A stretch of DNA of 13,865 nt from Prolixibacteraceae bacterium. Its GTDB lineage: Bacteria; Bacteroidota; Bacteroidia; Bacteroidales; Prolixibacteraceae. Position numbers and translations under genes: made by a program. Every line of letters begins with the position of its first letter. Positions within the stretch are counted from its first letter, which is position 1. The notes below the pieces were generated by a model, which saw only the letters and a list, made by a program, of their open reading frames with translations, did no database searches and was not told the DNA's origin. The DNA is taken from the NCBI GenBank assembly GCA_003537645.1, contig DPRM01000015.1, forward strand, positions 50,504 through 64,368, given 5' to 3'. This document shows, in pieces, positions 1-6,487 of this stretch.

Positions 1-954
1 AAATATGAAGTTGCCGGCGAAATTGAGGAAATTTACGAAACTGCATTACAGGGTTTCACAGTAAAAATGGCTCCCGGACAAGCCAGAAAAATGAATGTTG
101 ACCCAAATGTGGGGTACATTGAGGAAGATAAAATAATCAGCTTGTCGCCCATTGAAATGAATGCCAAACCGGGTGGCGGTGGAACAACACCTCCGGCAGA
201 GTCAACTCCCTGGGGAATTACCCGCGTAGGCGGTGGTGAAACCTATTCAGGAACAGGTGTAGCCTGGATTATTGATAGCGGAATTGACCTCGATCATCCT
301 GATTTGAATGTAGATAGTGAAAGGTCTGTCACATTTCTCGGATCCAGAACAACTCCTGACGATGAAAACGGACATGGAACGCATGTAGCCGGAACAGTAG
401 CTGCAATTGACAACACTATTGGTGTTGTTGGAGTGGCCGCCGGTGCAACGGTTATTTCAGTGAGAGTATTGGATAGAAGAGGCAGTGGAAGCATTTCAGG
501 AGTTATAGGCGGAGTAAACCATGTTGCAGCCAATGGAGTCGCTGGTGATGTTGCCAATATGAGTCTTGGCGGTGGTGTTTCTGCGTCTTTAGATGCAGCA
601 GTATTGGCAGCTTCGGCTAAAGTTAAGTTTGCTTTGGCCGCCGGTAACGAATCAGATGATGCTAATAATCACTCACCAGCCAGAGTAAACGGAACGAATA
701 TTTATACTGTTTCGGCTATGGATATTGCAGATAAGTTTGCCTACTTCTCAAATTATGGCAATCCTCCAATCGATTTTTGTGCTCCGGGTGTTTCAATTTA
801 TTCAACTTACAAGGGCGGTGCTTATGCAACACTTTCAGGTACCTCAATGGCAGCACCTCATGTTGCCGGGATTTTATTACTTGGTAATATTCGCAGTATC
901 GGAAATGTAATTGGTGATCCTGATGGAAATCCTGATCCGATAGCTATTCATTAA
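1..954 (+). CDS. Subtilisin-like serine protease (peptidase S8), 5' end missing
   Basis: This is a secreted-type subtilase that would hydrolyse peptide bonds outside the cytoplasm. The reading frame is open from base 1, so the gene starts upstream of the window and any signal peptide is not visible. The first ~45 visible residues resemble the end of an I9 propeptide (a GFTVKM segment, then DPNVGYIEED), which in this family folds the protease and is then cleaved off. Numbering from the internal Met at base 67, the triad is Asp70 (WIIDSGID), His103 (NGHGTHVAGT) and Ser260 (SGTSMAAPHVAG), with the oxyanion Asn194 (AAGNE). All are intact. The protein ends only ~35 residues after the Ser, with no C-terminal sorting or adhesion domain. 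The stop is followed within 20 bases by a hairpin terminator shared with the convergent ThuA gene. The Met at 67 lies inside the propeptide and is not the real start. Family assignment is very sure; substrate is unknown. Confidence 0.95.
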   Translation, partial: KYEVAGEIEEIYETALQGFTVKMAPGQARKMNVDPNVGYIEEDKIISLSPIEMNAKPGGGGTTPPAESTPWGITRVGGGETYSGTGVAWIIDSGIDLDHPDLNVDSERSVTFLGSRTTPDDENGHGTHVAGTVAAIDNTIGVVGVAAGATVISVRVLDRRGSGSISGVIGGVNHVAANGVAGDVANMSLGGGVSASLDAAVLAASAKVKFALAAGNESDDANNHSPARVNGTNIYTVSAMDIADKFAYFSNYGNPPIDFCAPGVSIYSTYKGGAYATLSGTSMAAPHVAGILLLGNIRSIGNVIGDPDGNPDPIAIH

Positions 955-970
955 TTATTCTTAAAAACGC

Positions 971-1005
971 AAAAGAGGCTGCTCCATTCCGGAACAGCCT
1001 CTTTT
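971..1005. terminator. Bidirectional hairpin terminator between convergent genes
   Basis: A 15-base arm (971-985) pairs with 991-1005 around a 5-base loop, with a single G-U type mismatch. The stem begins with AAAA and ends with TTTT, so both strands present a U-run. It lies 16 bases after the protease stop and 41 bases beyond the ThuA stop on the other strand, so it probably ends both transcripts. Confidence 0.85.
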
Positions 1006-1046
1006 ACGTTTTGTACATTTTGAATACTGTGACTGTAAACAGGTTA

Positions 1047-1796
1047 CTAATTTCTCTTAGCTGCCCAGTCAACCGCGCAACCGATGTGTTCTTTTATTTT
1101 TGCATCCTGAAATGCTTCGGGAGTGTGGCCGAAAACGGTATAATATGAACGGGTTTGTCCCATTTCCTGGTACCAGATTAGCGGGTGGTCTCCCATTTTC
1201 CATTTGTCGTCTTGTTTGGTTTTTTCATCCAGCGAAGTTTCGTCGAGGCGGGCCAACACTTTTACATTGGCTCTTGGGTTTTCTTTGAAAGTGTACCATT
1301 CATCGAAAGTGCGGTAAGTTTGCATTCCTTTAAACGGAGCCATCGACGGATGGTCGGTGTTTTCGAAGATAACAGTTCCAATTTGTGCTTCAGGATGGGT
1401 TCTGAAAAATGCGCCATTTAGCTTGCCATACCATGCCCAATCGTATTCGCAATCGGCAGCAGCATGAATGCCTACAAAACCTTTTCCGGTATTCATAAAA
1501 GCTTCAAAGTTTTTTTGCTGCTCATTATTCAGTACTTCCATCGTTGGATTCAGAAACACCACAACATCAAATGTTTTCAGAAATTCAGGAGTAAAAAGGT
1601 CGCCATTTTCTGTAGCAGTCAGTACCCATTTTCTTTCCTGCGCCAAATCGCTCATCATTTTCAGACCTGCAGAAATGGAATTGTGACGAAATCCTGAAGT
1701 TTTTGAGAATACCAACACATTAATTTTTTTTTCTTGCGCAACGCCCGAAACTGCCACGAGAAGCAACAAGCAAATAGCTGAAGTTAGTTTTTTCAT
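1047..1796 (-). CDS. Exported ThuA-domain protein
   Basis: This is a 249-residue protein of the ThuA-like family (trehalose-utilisation type, a glutamine-amidotransferase-like fold). It is widespread in Bacteroidota and often linked to carbohydrate use, but its reaction is not established. Residues 1-20 form a signal peptide (MKK, then a run of Leu/Ala/Val ending near GVAQ), so it acts in the periplasm or at the cell surface. Family motifs are the N-terminal VFSKTSGFRHNSI (29-41), GKGFVGIHAAADCEYDW (104-120), and the C-terminal DHPLIWYQE plus YYTVFGHT (203-225), all as expected for a full-length single-domain member. It is transcribed alone, converging on the S8 protease and diverging from the esterase at 1976. 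A weak -7-like element (TATCCTTG, 1824-1831) lies upstream. The domain call is confident; the substrate is unknown. Confidence 0.9.
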   Translation of the reverse strand: MKKLTSAICLLLLVAVSGVAQEKKINVLVFSKTSGFRHNSISAGLKMMSDLAQERKWVLTATENGDLFTPEFLKTFDVVVFLNPTMEVLNNEQQKNFEAFMNTGKGFVGIHAAADCEYDWAWYGKLNGAFFRTHPEAQIGTVIFENTDHPSMAPFKGMQTYRTFDEWYTFKENPRANVKVLARLDETSLDEKTKQDDKWKMGDHPLIWYQEMGQTRSYYTVFGHTPEAFQDAKIKEHIGCAVDWAAKRN

Positions 1797-1933
1797 GATT
1801 TATTATTTTAGTTAATAGGTTTACAAGGATACAAAATTTTTTTCTTACTAATTTTGCGAATTATAAACGTAAGTGATTAACCTTGGTGTTTGTTAATATC
1901 CCTCGGTGTATAAAATACTTTTAAACCGAATAA

Positions 1934-1941
1934 TACGTTTG
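1934..1941 (+). promoter_or_regulatory. Possible -7 promoter element for the esterase gene
   Basis: TACGTTTG matches the Bacteroidota -7 consensus TAnnTTTG exactly and lies 34 bases before the esterase ATG, which would give a leader of roughly 28 nt. No convincing TTTG/TTG -33 element is found 17-23 bases upstream, so this call is tentative. Confidence 0.35.
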
Positions 1942-1975
1942 TCTTTCGGATTACACTAAAATAAATTGATTTAAT

Positions 1976-3610
1976 ATGCTTGTTTTCAATAATCTGCGTG
2001 GTACATCTTCTTTGTTCCTGATTTTCATTATCGGACTGTTTTCCCCTGTTTTTGGACAAATTAATTTCCCTGAAAAGGGTACTTACGACGGAAAAATAGA
2101 CAACGATCAAATCATACTTGTTGCCGATGTAACAGACTCAAACCTGCTGAAAGGTTATTTTGTAATGAAACGCGGAAAAGCTGTCGAAGAAAGTCATGCT
2201 TTTTCGCTGAATACCTCCGGAGTAAAACCCTTTTTCCAATCTGATTTATATGTTGGAAAGTTGAAAACTCCCAGAATAGATACTTCCGCTTTTGAAGGAA
2301 AGCTGACTCTGTACAACAAAAAGAGACGATTTTTCTTTTGGCGTCCTAAAGTCAGCATCAGTTTTCTTCGTCGTCCTGAATTAGCGGTTAGCTCAACAGA
2401 GCGATATCAGAAGGAAATTTTTAGCGGAGTTGAAGTTAAGAGCGATCTTTTATACGGAAAAGCCAAAGGTTACTGGACAAATTCTCCCTATTCCGACGAT
2501 CCGTACATCACAACTTTAAGCAAGGGAATGGTTAAAGCGTTTAAAGATCCGGAATTGCTCGATCTGAAACTCGACATTTATTACCCCAAAACAGACGTTT
2601 TTAAGAACCGGCCATTGATAATGCTTATTCATGGAGGCGCTTTTTACATTGGAAGCAAAGAGTCGGCAGCCGAATACTCACTGGCGACTTCGCTGGCAAA
2701 GCGGGGTTACCTGGTAGCATCAATCGATTACAGACTTGGCTTTAAACTTTCGCCGGCTGATGTTGAGATGAGCGCTTATCGTGCTGTTCAGGATGCGCAT
2801 GCTGCGCTTCGGTATCTTTCGCACAACGCTGCGGGCCTTGGAATTAATCCAGGTCAGGTGTATGTTGGCGGAACCAGTGCTGGAGCTGTCGCTTCGCTGA
2901 ATGTGGCTTTTATGGACGACGATGAAAGACCGAAACGGATTATTGAGGCAGAGAAACAAGGCTTTGTTACCAAAATTGAGGCTTCAGGAAATAAATATAC
3001 TGAAGGTTTTGAAGTAAAATCGGTAGCCAATATGTGGGGAGCAGTTGCCGATTTGAACATTATTGGCAAAGACGAGAAGGTTTCGGTATTGTCGATACAC
3101 GGAACTGCCGACGGAATTGTGCCTTATGAATACGATCATCCGTTTCGTAATTCGCTTATGGTAAATCGTTTGTTGATGGATAAAATGTATGGTTCAAAAC
3201 CGATTCACGACCGGTTGCAGATACTCGGTCACCGAAACAGGTTGGTTTCGCTGGCGGGTCTTGGCCATGAGCCGCAGTTGGATAATTACAAAACCTTAAA
3301 CAAATGGATGGATACCATTACCTATCACGTGTCGAAGTTCTATTACGAGGAAACCGCACCATCGTTAATGTTGCCTCCCAACCAGCTTACTATTTCAGAA
3401 AGTGCTGATTTAAAGCCATTCTATTTTGAAGTTAACAATGGTAATCTGGTTCAGATAACTGTTACCGGAGGTGTAAAAGCAAATGCCGATCCGCTTGATC
3501 CAATGGTAATATGGTTGAAGAATGCAGAAAAGAGACAGCTAACTTTCCTGACGACCAATCAGTTTGAAGCCTGGAATGAAAAAAAGTATCAGGTGACGGT
3601 TTTGAAGTGA
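1976..3610 (+). CDS. Exported alpha/beta-hydrolase (carboxylesterase-like) with extra N- and C-terminal domains
   Basis: This is a 544-residue hydrolase that probably cleaves ester bonds outside the cytoplasm. Residues 1-28 form a signal peptide (hydrophobic 13-22, ending PVFGQ). Residues ~30-150 are a beta-rich region I do not recognise. The catalytic domain spans ~185-450. It has the oxyanion motif HGGAF (219-223), the nucleophile elbow GGTSAGA with Ser301, the acid Asp379 in HGTADGIVPY and the base His431 in GLGHEPQ, so the triad is complete. Residues ~315-350, between nucleophile and acid, form a charged insertion. Residues ~462-544 are a small beta-rich tail of unknown type. HGGAF resembles the BD-FAE/HSL-like carboxylesterases, some of which deacylate plant polysaccharides, but no substrate can be read here. 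It is monocistronic, divergent from the ThuA gene across 179 bases. The ATG has no Shine-Dalgarno sequence; the signal peptide starting there supports it. Confidence 0.88.
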   Translation: MLVFNNLRGTSSLFLIFIIGLFSPVFGQINFPEKGTYDGKIDNDQIILVADVTDSNLLKGYFVMKRGKAVEESHAFSLNTSGVKPFFQSDLYVGKLKTPRIDTSAFEGKLTLYNKKRRFFFWRPKVSISFLRRPELAVSSTERYQKEIFSGVEVKSDLLYGKAKGYWTNSPYSDDPYITTLSKGMVKAFKDPELLDLKLDIYYPKTDVFKNRPLIMLIHGGAFYIGSKESAAEYSLATSLAKRGYLVASIDYRLGFKLSPADVEMSAYRAVQDAHAALRYLSHNAAGLGINPGQVYVGGTSAGAVASLNVAFMDDDERPKRIIEAEKQGFVTKIEASGNKYTEGFEVKSVANMWGAVADLNIIGKDEKVSVLSIHGTADGIVPYEYDHPFRNSLMVNRLLMDKMYGSKPIHDRLQILGHRNRLVSLAGLGHEPQLDNYKTLNKWMDTITYHVSKFYYEETAPSLMLPPNQLTISESADLKPFYFEVNNGNLVQITVTGGVKANADPLDPMVIWLKNAEKRQLTFLTTNQFEAWNEKKYQVTVLK

Positions 3611-3672
3611 AAAAATAGGGGAGAGTAATCGTGAAAGTTTAAATTTTTCAGCCTGAAAATAGAAGTTGGTAT

Positions 3673-3758
3673 AAAAACAAAAAGGTAGAACCTCTGTCCT
3701 ACCTTTTCTCTCTTAAACTAACTAACCTAACTAAACCTAAACTTATGAAAAAAAATGT
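3673..3758 (-). ncRNA. Candidate small RNA (~85 nt) with UUAG repeats and its own terminator
   Basis: Read on the minus strand, an exact TAnnTTTG promoter element (TATCTTTG, 3763-3770) is followed by a short T-rich start. Next come about 30 bases built from repeated TTAG/TTTAG units (3743 down to 3713), and then a 9-bp hairpin (3680-3707) with a T-rich tail (TTTTTGTTTTT). Promoter, body and intrinsic terminator sit in the right order and spacing for an independent RNA of about 85 nt. The start is placed 5-7 bases after the -7 element by analogy. The body has no usable ORF on this strand. The -33 element is weak. The repeated single-stranded segment could base-pair with mRNAs or bind a protein, but this is inference. 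I cannot assign it to a named RNA family. The alternative is a simple terminator of the esterase gene next to a low-complexity tract. Confidence 0.5.
3680..3707 (-). terminator. Hairpin terminator of the candidate small RNA, possibly also serving the esterase gene
   Basis: AAAAGGTAG (3680-3688) pairs perfectly with CTACCTTTT (3699-3707) around a 10-base loop. On the minus strand the tract after the stem is T-rich (TTTTTGTTTTT, reading down to 3673). On the plus strand it is the poorer CTCTCTT. The minus orientation is therefore stronger, though it may also stop esterase transcripts 70 bases after their stop codon. Confidence 0.7.
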
Positions 3759-3762
3759 ACTG

Positions 3763-3770
3763 CAAAGATA
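3763..3770 (-). promoter_or_regulatory. -7 promoter element for the candidate small RNA
   Basis: On the minus strand TATCTTTG is an exact match to TAnnTTTG and is followed by CA, as at several other promoters in this window. No clear -33 TTTG lies 17-23 bases upstream. Confidence 0.45.
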
Positions 3771-3870
3771 AGCCATCAAATTGATTCTCAGTAATGATAA
3801 TTCTTAATTGATGTTAATGAAATCAGGTGCAAGTGTTAATAAAGTTTAATCGGACACTTATCTTCTGCAC

Positions 3871-3899
3871 AAAGCCTATTTCTTAGGCTTTTTTAGTTT
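3871..3899 (+). terminator. Plus-strand intrinsic terminator without an obvious gene
   Basis: AAAGCCTA (3871-3878) pairs perfectly with TAGGCTTT (3884-3891) around a 5-base loop and is followed by TTTTAGTTTT. The T-tract exists only on the plus strand. The nearest upstream plus-strand gene ends 260 bases earlier, so it is either a back-up terminator for the esterase transcript or the end of an unseen short transcript. Confidence 0.65.
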
Positions 3900-3912
3900 T
3901 ACGTGATAAAAA

Positions 3913-3944
3913 AAGAGGTTGCCGAAATCAGTCGGCAACCTCTT
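3913..3944 (-). terminator. Terminator of the methylmalonyl-CoA decarboxylase operon
   Basis: A perfect 13-bp stem (3913-3925 with 3932-3944) surrounds a 6-base loop and is followed on the minus strand by TTTTTTTATC. It lies 20 bases beyond the stop of the last operon gene, the OadB-like subunit. Confidence 0.88.
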
Positions 3945-3964
3945 CAGTATGATTTTTTTTATAC

Positions 3965-5119
3965 TTACATCAGGAAGCTTAGCAAAATACCGGCGGCAAC
4001 TGCCGAACCGATTACTCCTGCCACATTTGGTCCCATTGCATGCATCAAAAGGTGATTGGTTTTATCGTATTCCAAGCCTACTACCTGCGAAACGCGGGCG
4101 CTGTCGGGCACTGCCGAAACGCCTGAATTACCGATAAGCGGGTTGATTTTCCGACCCTCTTTCAGGAATAGATTAAGGATTTTTACAAACATTACACCAC
4201 CAAAAGTAGCGATCACGAATGATCCTGCACCCAAAGCGAAAATACCAACCGATTTTAAGGTCAAAAAGGTGGTTGCCTGTGTTGAGGCGCCAACTGTAAG
4301 ACCAATCAGGATGGTTACGATGTCGATCATCGGGCCTTTCGCGGTATCAGCCAAACGTTTGGTAACTCCACTTTCTTTCAATAGGTTTCCGAAGAAAAGC
4401 ATACCTAACAAAGGCAAACCGCTGGGAACAATAAAGGTGGTGAGCAACATTCCCGCAATCGCGAATATTATTTTCTCTACTTTCGAAACTGAACGTGGAG
4501 GTTTCATCCGGATTAAACGTTCCTTGCTGTTTGTCAGTAACTTCATAATTGGTGGCTGAATTACCGGAACCAGCGCCATGTATGAATAGGCTGAAATGGC
4601 AATGGCACCCATCAGATCGGGAGCAAGTTTTGATGAAAGGAAGATAGCTGTTGGGCCGTCGGCACCACCAATAATGGCGATTGCGCCGGCTTCTGTCGGA
4701 CTAAATCCAAGCGCGAGGGCAATACAGTATGCGCCAAAAATACCTAACTGTGCCGCAGCTCCGATAAGAATCAGCTTAGGGTTCGAAATCAAAGCCGAGA
4801 AGTCGGTCATCGCACCGATTCCCAGGAAGATCAAAGGAGGATAAATACCCTGAAGCACCCCGAAATAGAGGTAATTCAGAACACTACCGGTTTCGTAAAC
4901 TCCGATTTTGTATCCCGGCGCAAATGCAACATTTCCAACCAAAATACCGAAGCCAATCGGAATGAGTAACATCGGCTCAAATTCTTTTGCAATAGCAAGG
5001 TAAATAAATACCAAACCAATACAAATCATTATCACGTGACCGACAGTCATGTTCGCAAAAGCAGTAAATTGAAGGAATTGCGACAAGTGTTCGATAATAA
5101 AATCAACGAATGTACCCAT
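3965..5119 (-). CDS. oadB: Sodium-translocating decarboxylase subunit beta (OadB/MmdB)
   Basis: This is the membrane subunit that decarboxylates carboxybiotin and pumps Na+ out of the cell. It has 384 residues, usual for the family, and many hydrophobic segments spread over the chain with few charges between them. Diagnostic blocks are GGADGPTAIFLSSKLAPD (151-168), SAYSYMALVPVIQPPIMK (176-193), the second-half VGASTQATTFL (276-286) and GNSGVSAVPDSARVSQ (330-345). Asp154 sits where the essential Asp of the Klebsiella OadB GADGP motif is, and Tyr180 and Asn331 lie in the other blocks known to bear on Na+ or proton coupling. It is the last gene of the operon, 3 bases after the biotin carrier stop, and is followed by a strong terminator. 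The beta subunits of oxaloacetate, methylmalonyl-CoA and glutaconyl-CoA pumps are alike. The partner genes, not this protein, point to methylmalonyl-CoA. The family is very sure. Confidence 0.96.
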   Translation of the reverse strand: MGTFVDFIIEHLSQFLQFTAFANMTVGHVIMICIGLVFIYLAIAKEFEPMLLIPIGFGILVGNVAFAPGYKIGVYETGSVLNYLYFGVLQGIYPPLIFLGIGAMTDFSALISNPKLILIGAAAQLGIFGAYCIALALGFSPTEAGAIAIIGGADGPTAIFLSSKLAPDLMGAIAISAYSYMALVPVIQPPIMKLLTNSKERLIRMKPPRSVSKVEKIIFAIAGMLLTTFIVPSGLPLLGMLFFGNLLKESGVTKRLADTAKGPMIDIVTILIGLTVGASTQATTFLTLKSVGIFALGAGSFVIATFGGVMFVKILNLFLKEGRKINPLIGNSGVSAVPDSARVSQVVGLEYDKTNHLLMHAMGPNVAGVIGSAVAAGILLSFLM

Positions 5120-5122
5120 GTC

Positions 5123-5566
5123 TTAGTCTCCTATTATAATTAACACATCTCCTTCCATCACGCTGTCGCCTTTGTGCTTCAGGATGGAAACAACTTTTCC
5201 GGCTTTGTCGGCTTCAATATTGTTTTCCATTTTCATGGCTTCCAACATCAGTAGTTTTTGTCCCATTTTTACGGTATCGCCTTCGCGTACAAACATCTCC
5301 AGAATAACACCGGGTAGTGGTGATTTAATGCTTCCGGCTCCTTTTGGTGCCGACGGGCTGCTGGTTTTGGCAACCGATGGATGGCTGTCGGTTGATGGAA
5401 CAACTGCCTGACGAACCAGTTTTGGCGTTTTTGCAGCTTTCATTGTTTTGTCAACTTCAACTTTGTACAAAGTCCCGTTTACTTCAACTTCAGCTAGGTT
5501 GTCTTCAATATTGAGAATCTCTGTCTCGTATTGATTGCCGTTTATGGTAAATTTGAATTTTTTCAT
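5123..5566 (-). CDS. mmdC: Biotin carrier subunit of the decarboxylase (biotin/lipoyl attachment domain)
   Basis: This 147-residue carrier protein shuttles CO2 on biotin from the soluble carboxyltransferase subunit to the membrane pump. The C-terminal ~70 residues (79-147) are a biotinyl domain: KSPLPGVI (81-88), VREGDTVKMGQ, then EAMKMEN with the biotin-accepting Lys112, ending in LIIIGD. The N-terminal ~44 residues (KFTINGNQYETEI, then VEVNGTLYKVEV) form the small domain common in decarboxylase gamma/BCCP proteins. A Pro/Ser/Ala/Lys-rich flexible linker (45-78) joins the two, but is shorter than the long Ala-Pro linkers of many relatives. The start is 12 bases after the OadG-like gene's stop and the stop is 3 bases before the oadB start, so translation is probably coupled. 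No biotin carboxylase is nearby, which favours a decarboxylase over an ATP-using carboxylase. Confidence 0.93.
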   Translation of the reverse strand: MKKFKFTINGNQYETEILNIEDNLAEVEVNGTLYKVEVDKTMKAAKTPKLVRQAVVPSTDSHPSVAKTSSPSAPKGAGSIKSPLPGVILEMFVREGDTVKMGQKLLMLEAMKMENNIEADKAGKVVSILKHKGDSVMEGDVLIIIGD

Positions 5567-5578
5567 TTCTCTTAATTA

Positions 5579-6484
5579 TTAACGCGGTGATTTCCTTAGT
5601 GTGTAAATTTTCGAACTCCATGGGGAGTAGTTTCTCGATACTTTTTGAATCGTCAAAACCGTATTTTCCTGATCGTGCAATTCGCTTTGATATAAATATA
5701 AAGCCATAGCAATCGCAGCATTTACTTCTCCTGACATTTCTACTTCTGCTTTAACTGTTTTGCCTGTAACTTCCGGAGCCTGTGCGTTTTTTGATGCAGT
5801 AGCTTTACCGACAAAGAAACGTCCTATGTTTTTATAAATGACATAGAGAATGGCAAGTGCTGAAAATACAACGAACATGGCAATCATAGTCATTCCGATG
5901 CCATAAGGATCGATGGCTACAAATTTTTCTCCTGATGAAGCTTTACGACTGGAGTCGTTATTTGCACCCGGTGTAGAGTGATCCATAAAATTCCAGGTTT
6001 CACCGCCATCGGCAATTCTTCCGTAGGTGACATCAATTTGCTGAGGTTGTGTGATTTTCAGTTCATCGATCTTTGTCCGTCCGTTTGCATCAAACAGAGC
6101 GATAGTTTCTGCATCTTCCAAAGTGAAATTCAGGTGAAAAATACCTCTGGTGGGTTTTCCGTCAGCAAAAAACACTACATAACCTCTTGGTGGAACAATA
6201 GTTGCCGGATCGCCAATTGGAATCCAGTATTTGGTCGGATTATCGATGTCGTTTGTCAGGTAACAACCACCTATATTTATTGGACTGTAAGCCGAGTTGA
6301 AAATCTCAATCCATGAGTTGTGTTTCCCAAAATCATCCACATAATTGGAATCGTTTAGTACCAGAATCTCATTGATCCTCAAATCTGTTGCATTTTGTGA
6401 TTTAGCGACATCAGTTCCTGCAACGATTAAAAGGAGAATGGCAATTCCGTATAAAAAATGTTTTATTTCGTTTCGCATAATCAT
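5579..6484 (-). CDS. Lamin-tail domain fused to OadG-type small membrane subunit
   Basis: This 301-residue protein probably anchors or assembles the decarboxylase complex, as the delta/OadG subunit does elsewhere. Residues ~9-30 are a signal peptide or hydrophobic N-terminus. Residues ~32-175 look like a lamin-tail domain: RINEILVLN, SWIEIFNSAYSPINIGGCYL, PRGYVVFFADG, HLNFTLEDAETIALFD, then STPGANN. A single transmembrane segment lies at ~197-218, followed by a cytoplasmic tail with the charged/variable linker typical of OadG and a C-terminal block AIAMALYLYQSELHDQE and YSPWSSKIYTLRKSP (~257-300). With the N-terminus exported, the lamin-tail domain would face the periplasm and the tail the cytoplasm. 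Classical OadG/MmdD proteins are only about 80-115 residues, so the added domain is notable. Two ATGs are possible, at 6484 and 6478; the second (MRNEIK) gives an equally good leader. Spacing to mmdA is 3 or 9 bases. Confidence 0.85.
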   Translation of the reverse strand: MIMRNEIKHFLYGIAILLLIVAGTDVAKSQNATDLRINEILVLNDSNYVDDFGKHNSWIEIFNSAYSPINIGGCYLTNDIDNPTKYWIPIGDPATIVPPRGYVVFFADGKPTRGIFHLNFTLEDAETIALFDANGRTKIDELKITQPQQIDVTYGRIADGGETWNFMDHSTPGANNDSSRKASSGEKFVAIDPYGIGMTMIAMFVVFSALAILYVIYKNIGRFFVGKATASKNAQAPEVTGKTVKAEVEMSGEVNAAIAMALYLYQSELHDQENTVLTIQKVSRNYSPWSSKIYTLRKSPR

Positions 6485-6487
6485 TTA

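Larger units (their letters stand above)
3611..3964. other. 354-base spacer with three hairpins and a candidate small RNA
   Basis: I find no protein-coding gene of believable length on either strand. The stretch holds a hairpin at 3680-3707, a run of CTAA/TTAG-type repeats (3713-3743), a minus-strand -7 element (3763-3770), a plus-strand terminator (3871-3899) and a minus-strand terminator for the decarboxylase operon (3913-3944). Bases 3771-3870 are AT-rich, with nothing recognisable. Confidence 0.7.

Noticed and set aside
1824..1831. TATCCTTG on the minus strand as a promoter element for the ThuA gene.
   Set aside because: One mismatch to TAnnTTTG and no -33 element at a suitable distance; too weak to list as a feature.
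3745..3771. Mini-ORF of eight codons (MKKNVLQR, then stop) after a CTAA-repeat tract, looking like the leader or start of a lost outer-membrane receptor gene.
   Set aside because: No coding sequence continues beyond it. The same bases read better on the minus strand as a -7 promoter element followed by a repeat-rich RNA with a directional terminator.
4056..4559. Open frame of 167 codons on the plus strand opposite oadB.
   Set aside because: It is antisense to conserved OadB blocks, and its composition (rich in Pro, Ile and Lys) is what a reversed membrane-protein gene gives.
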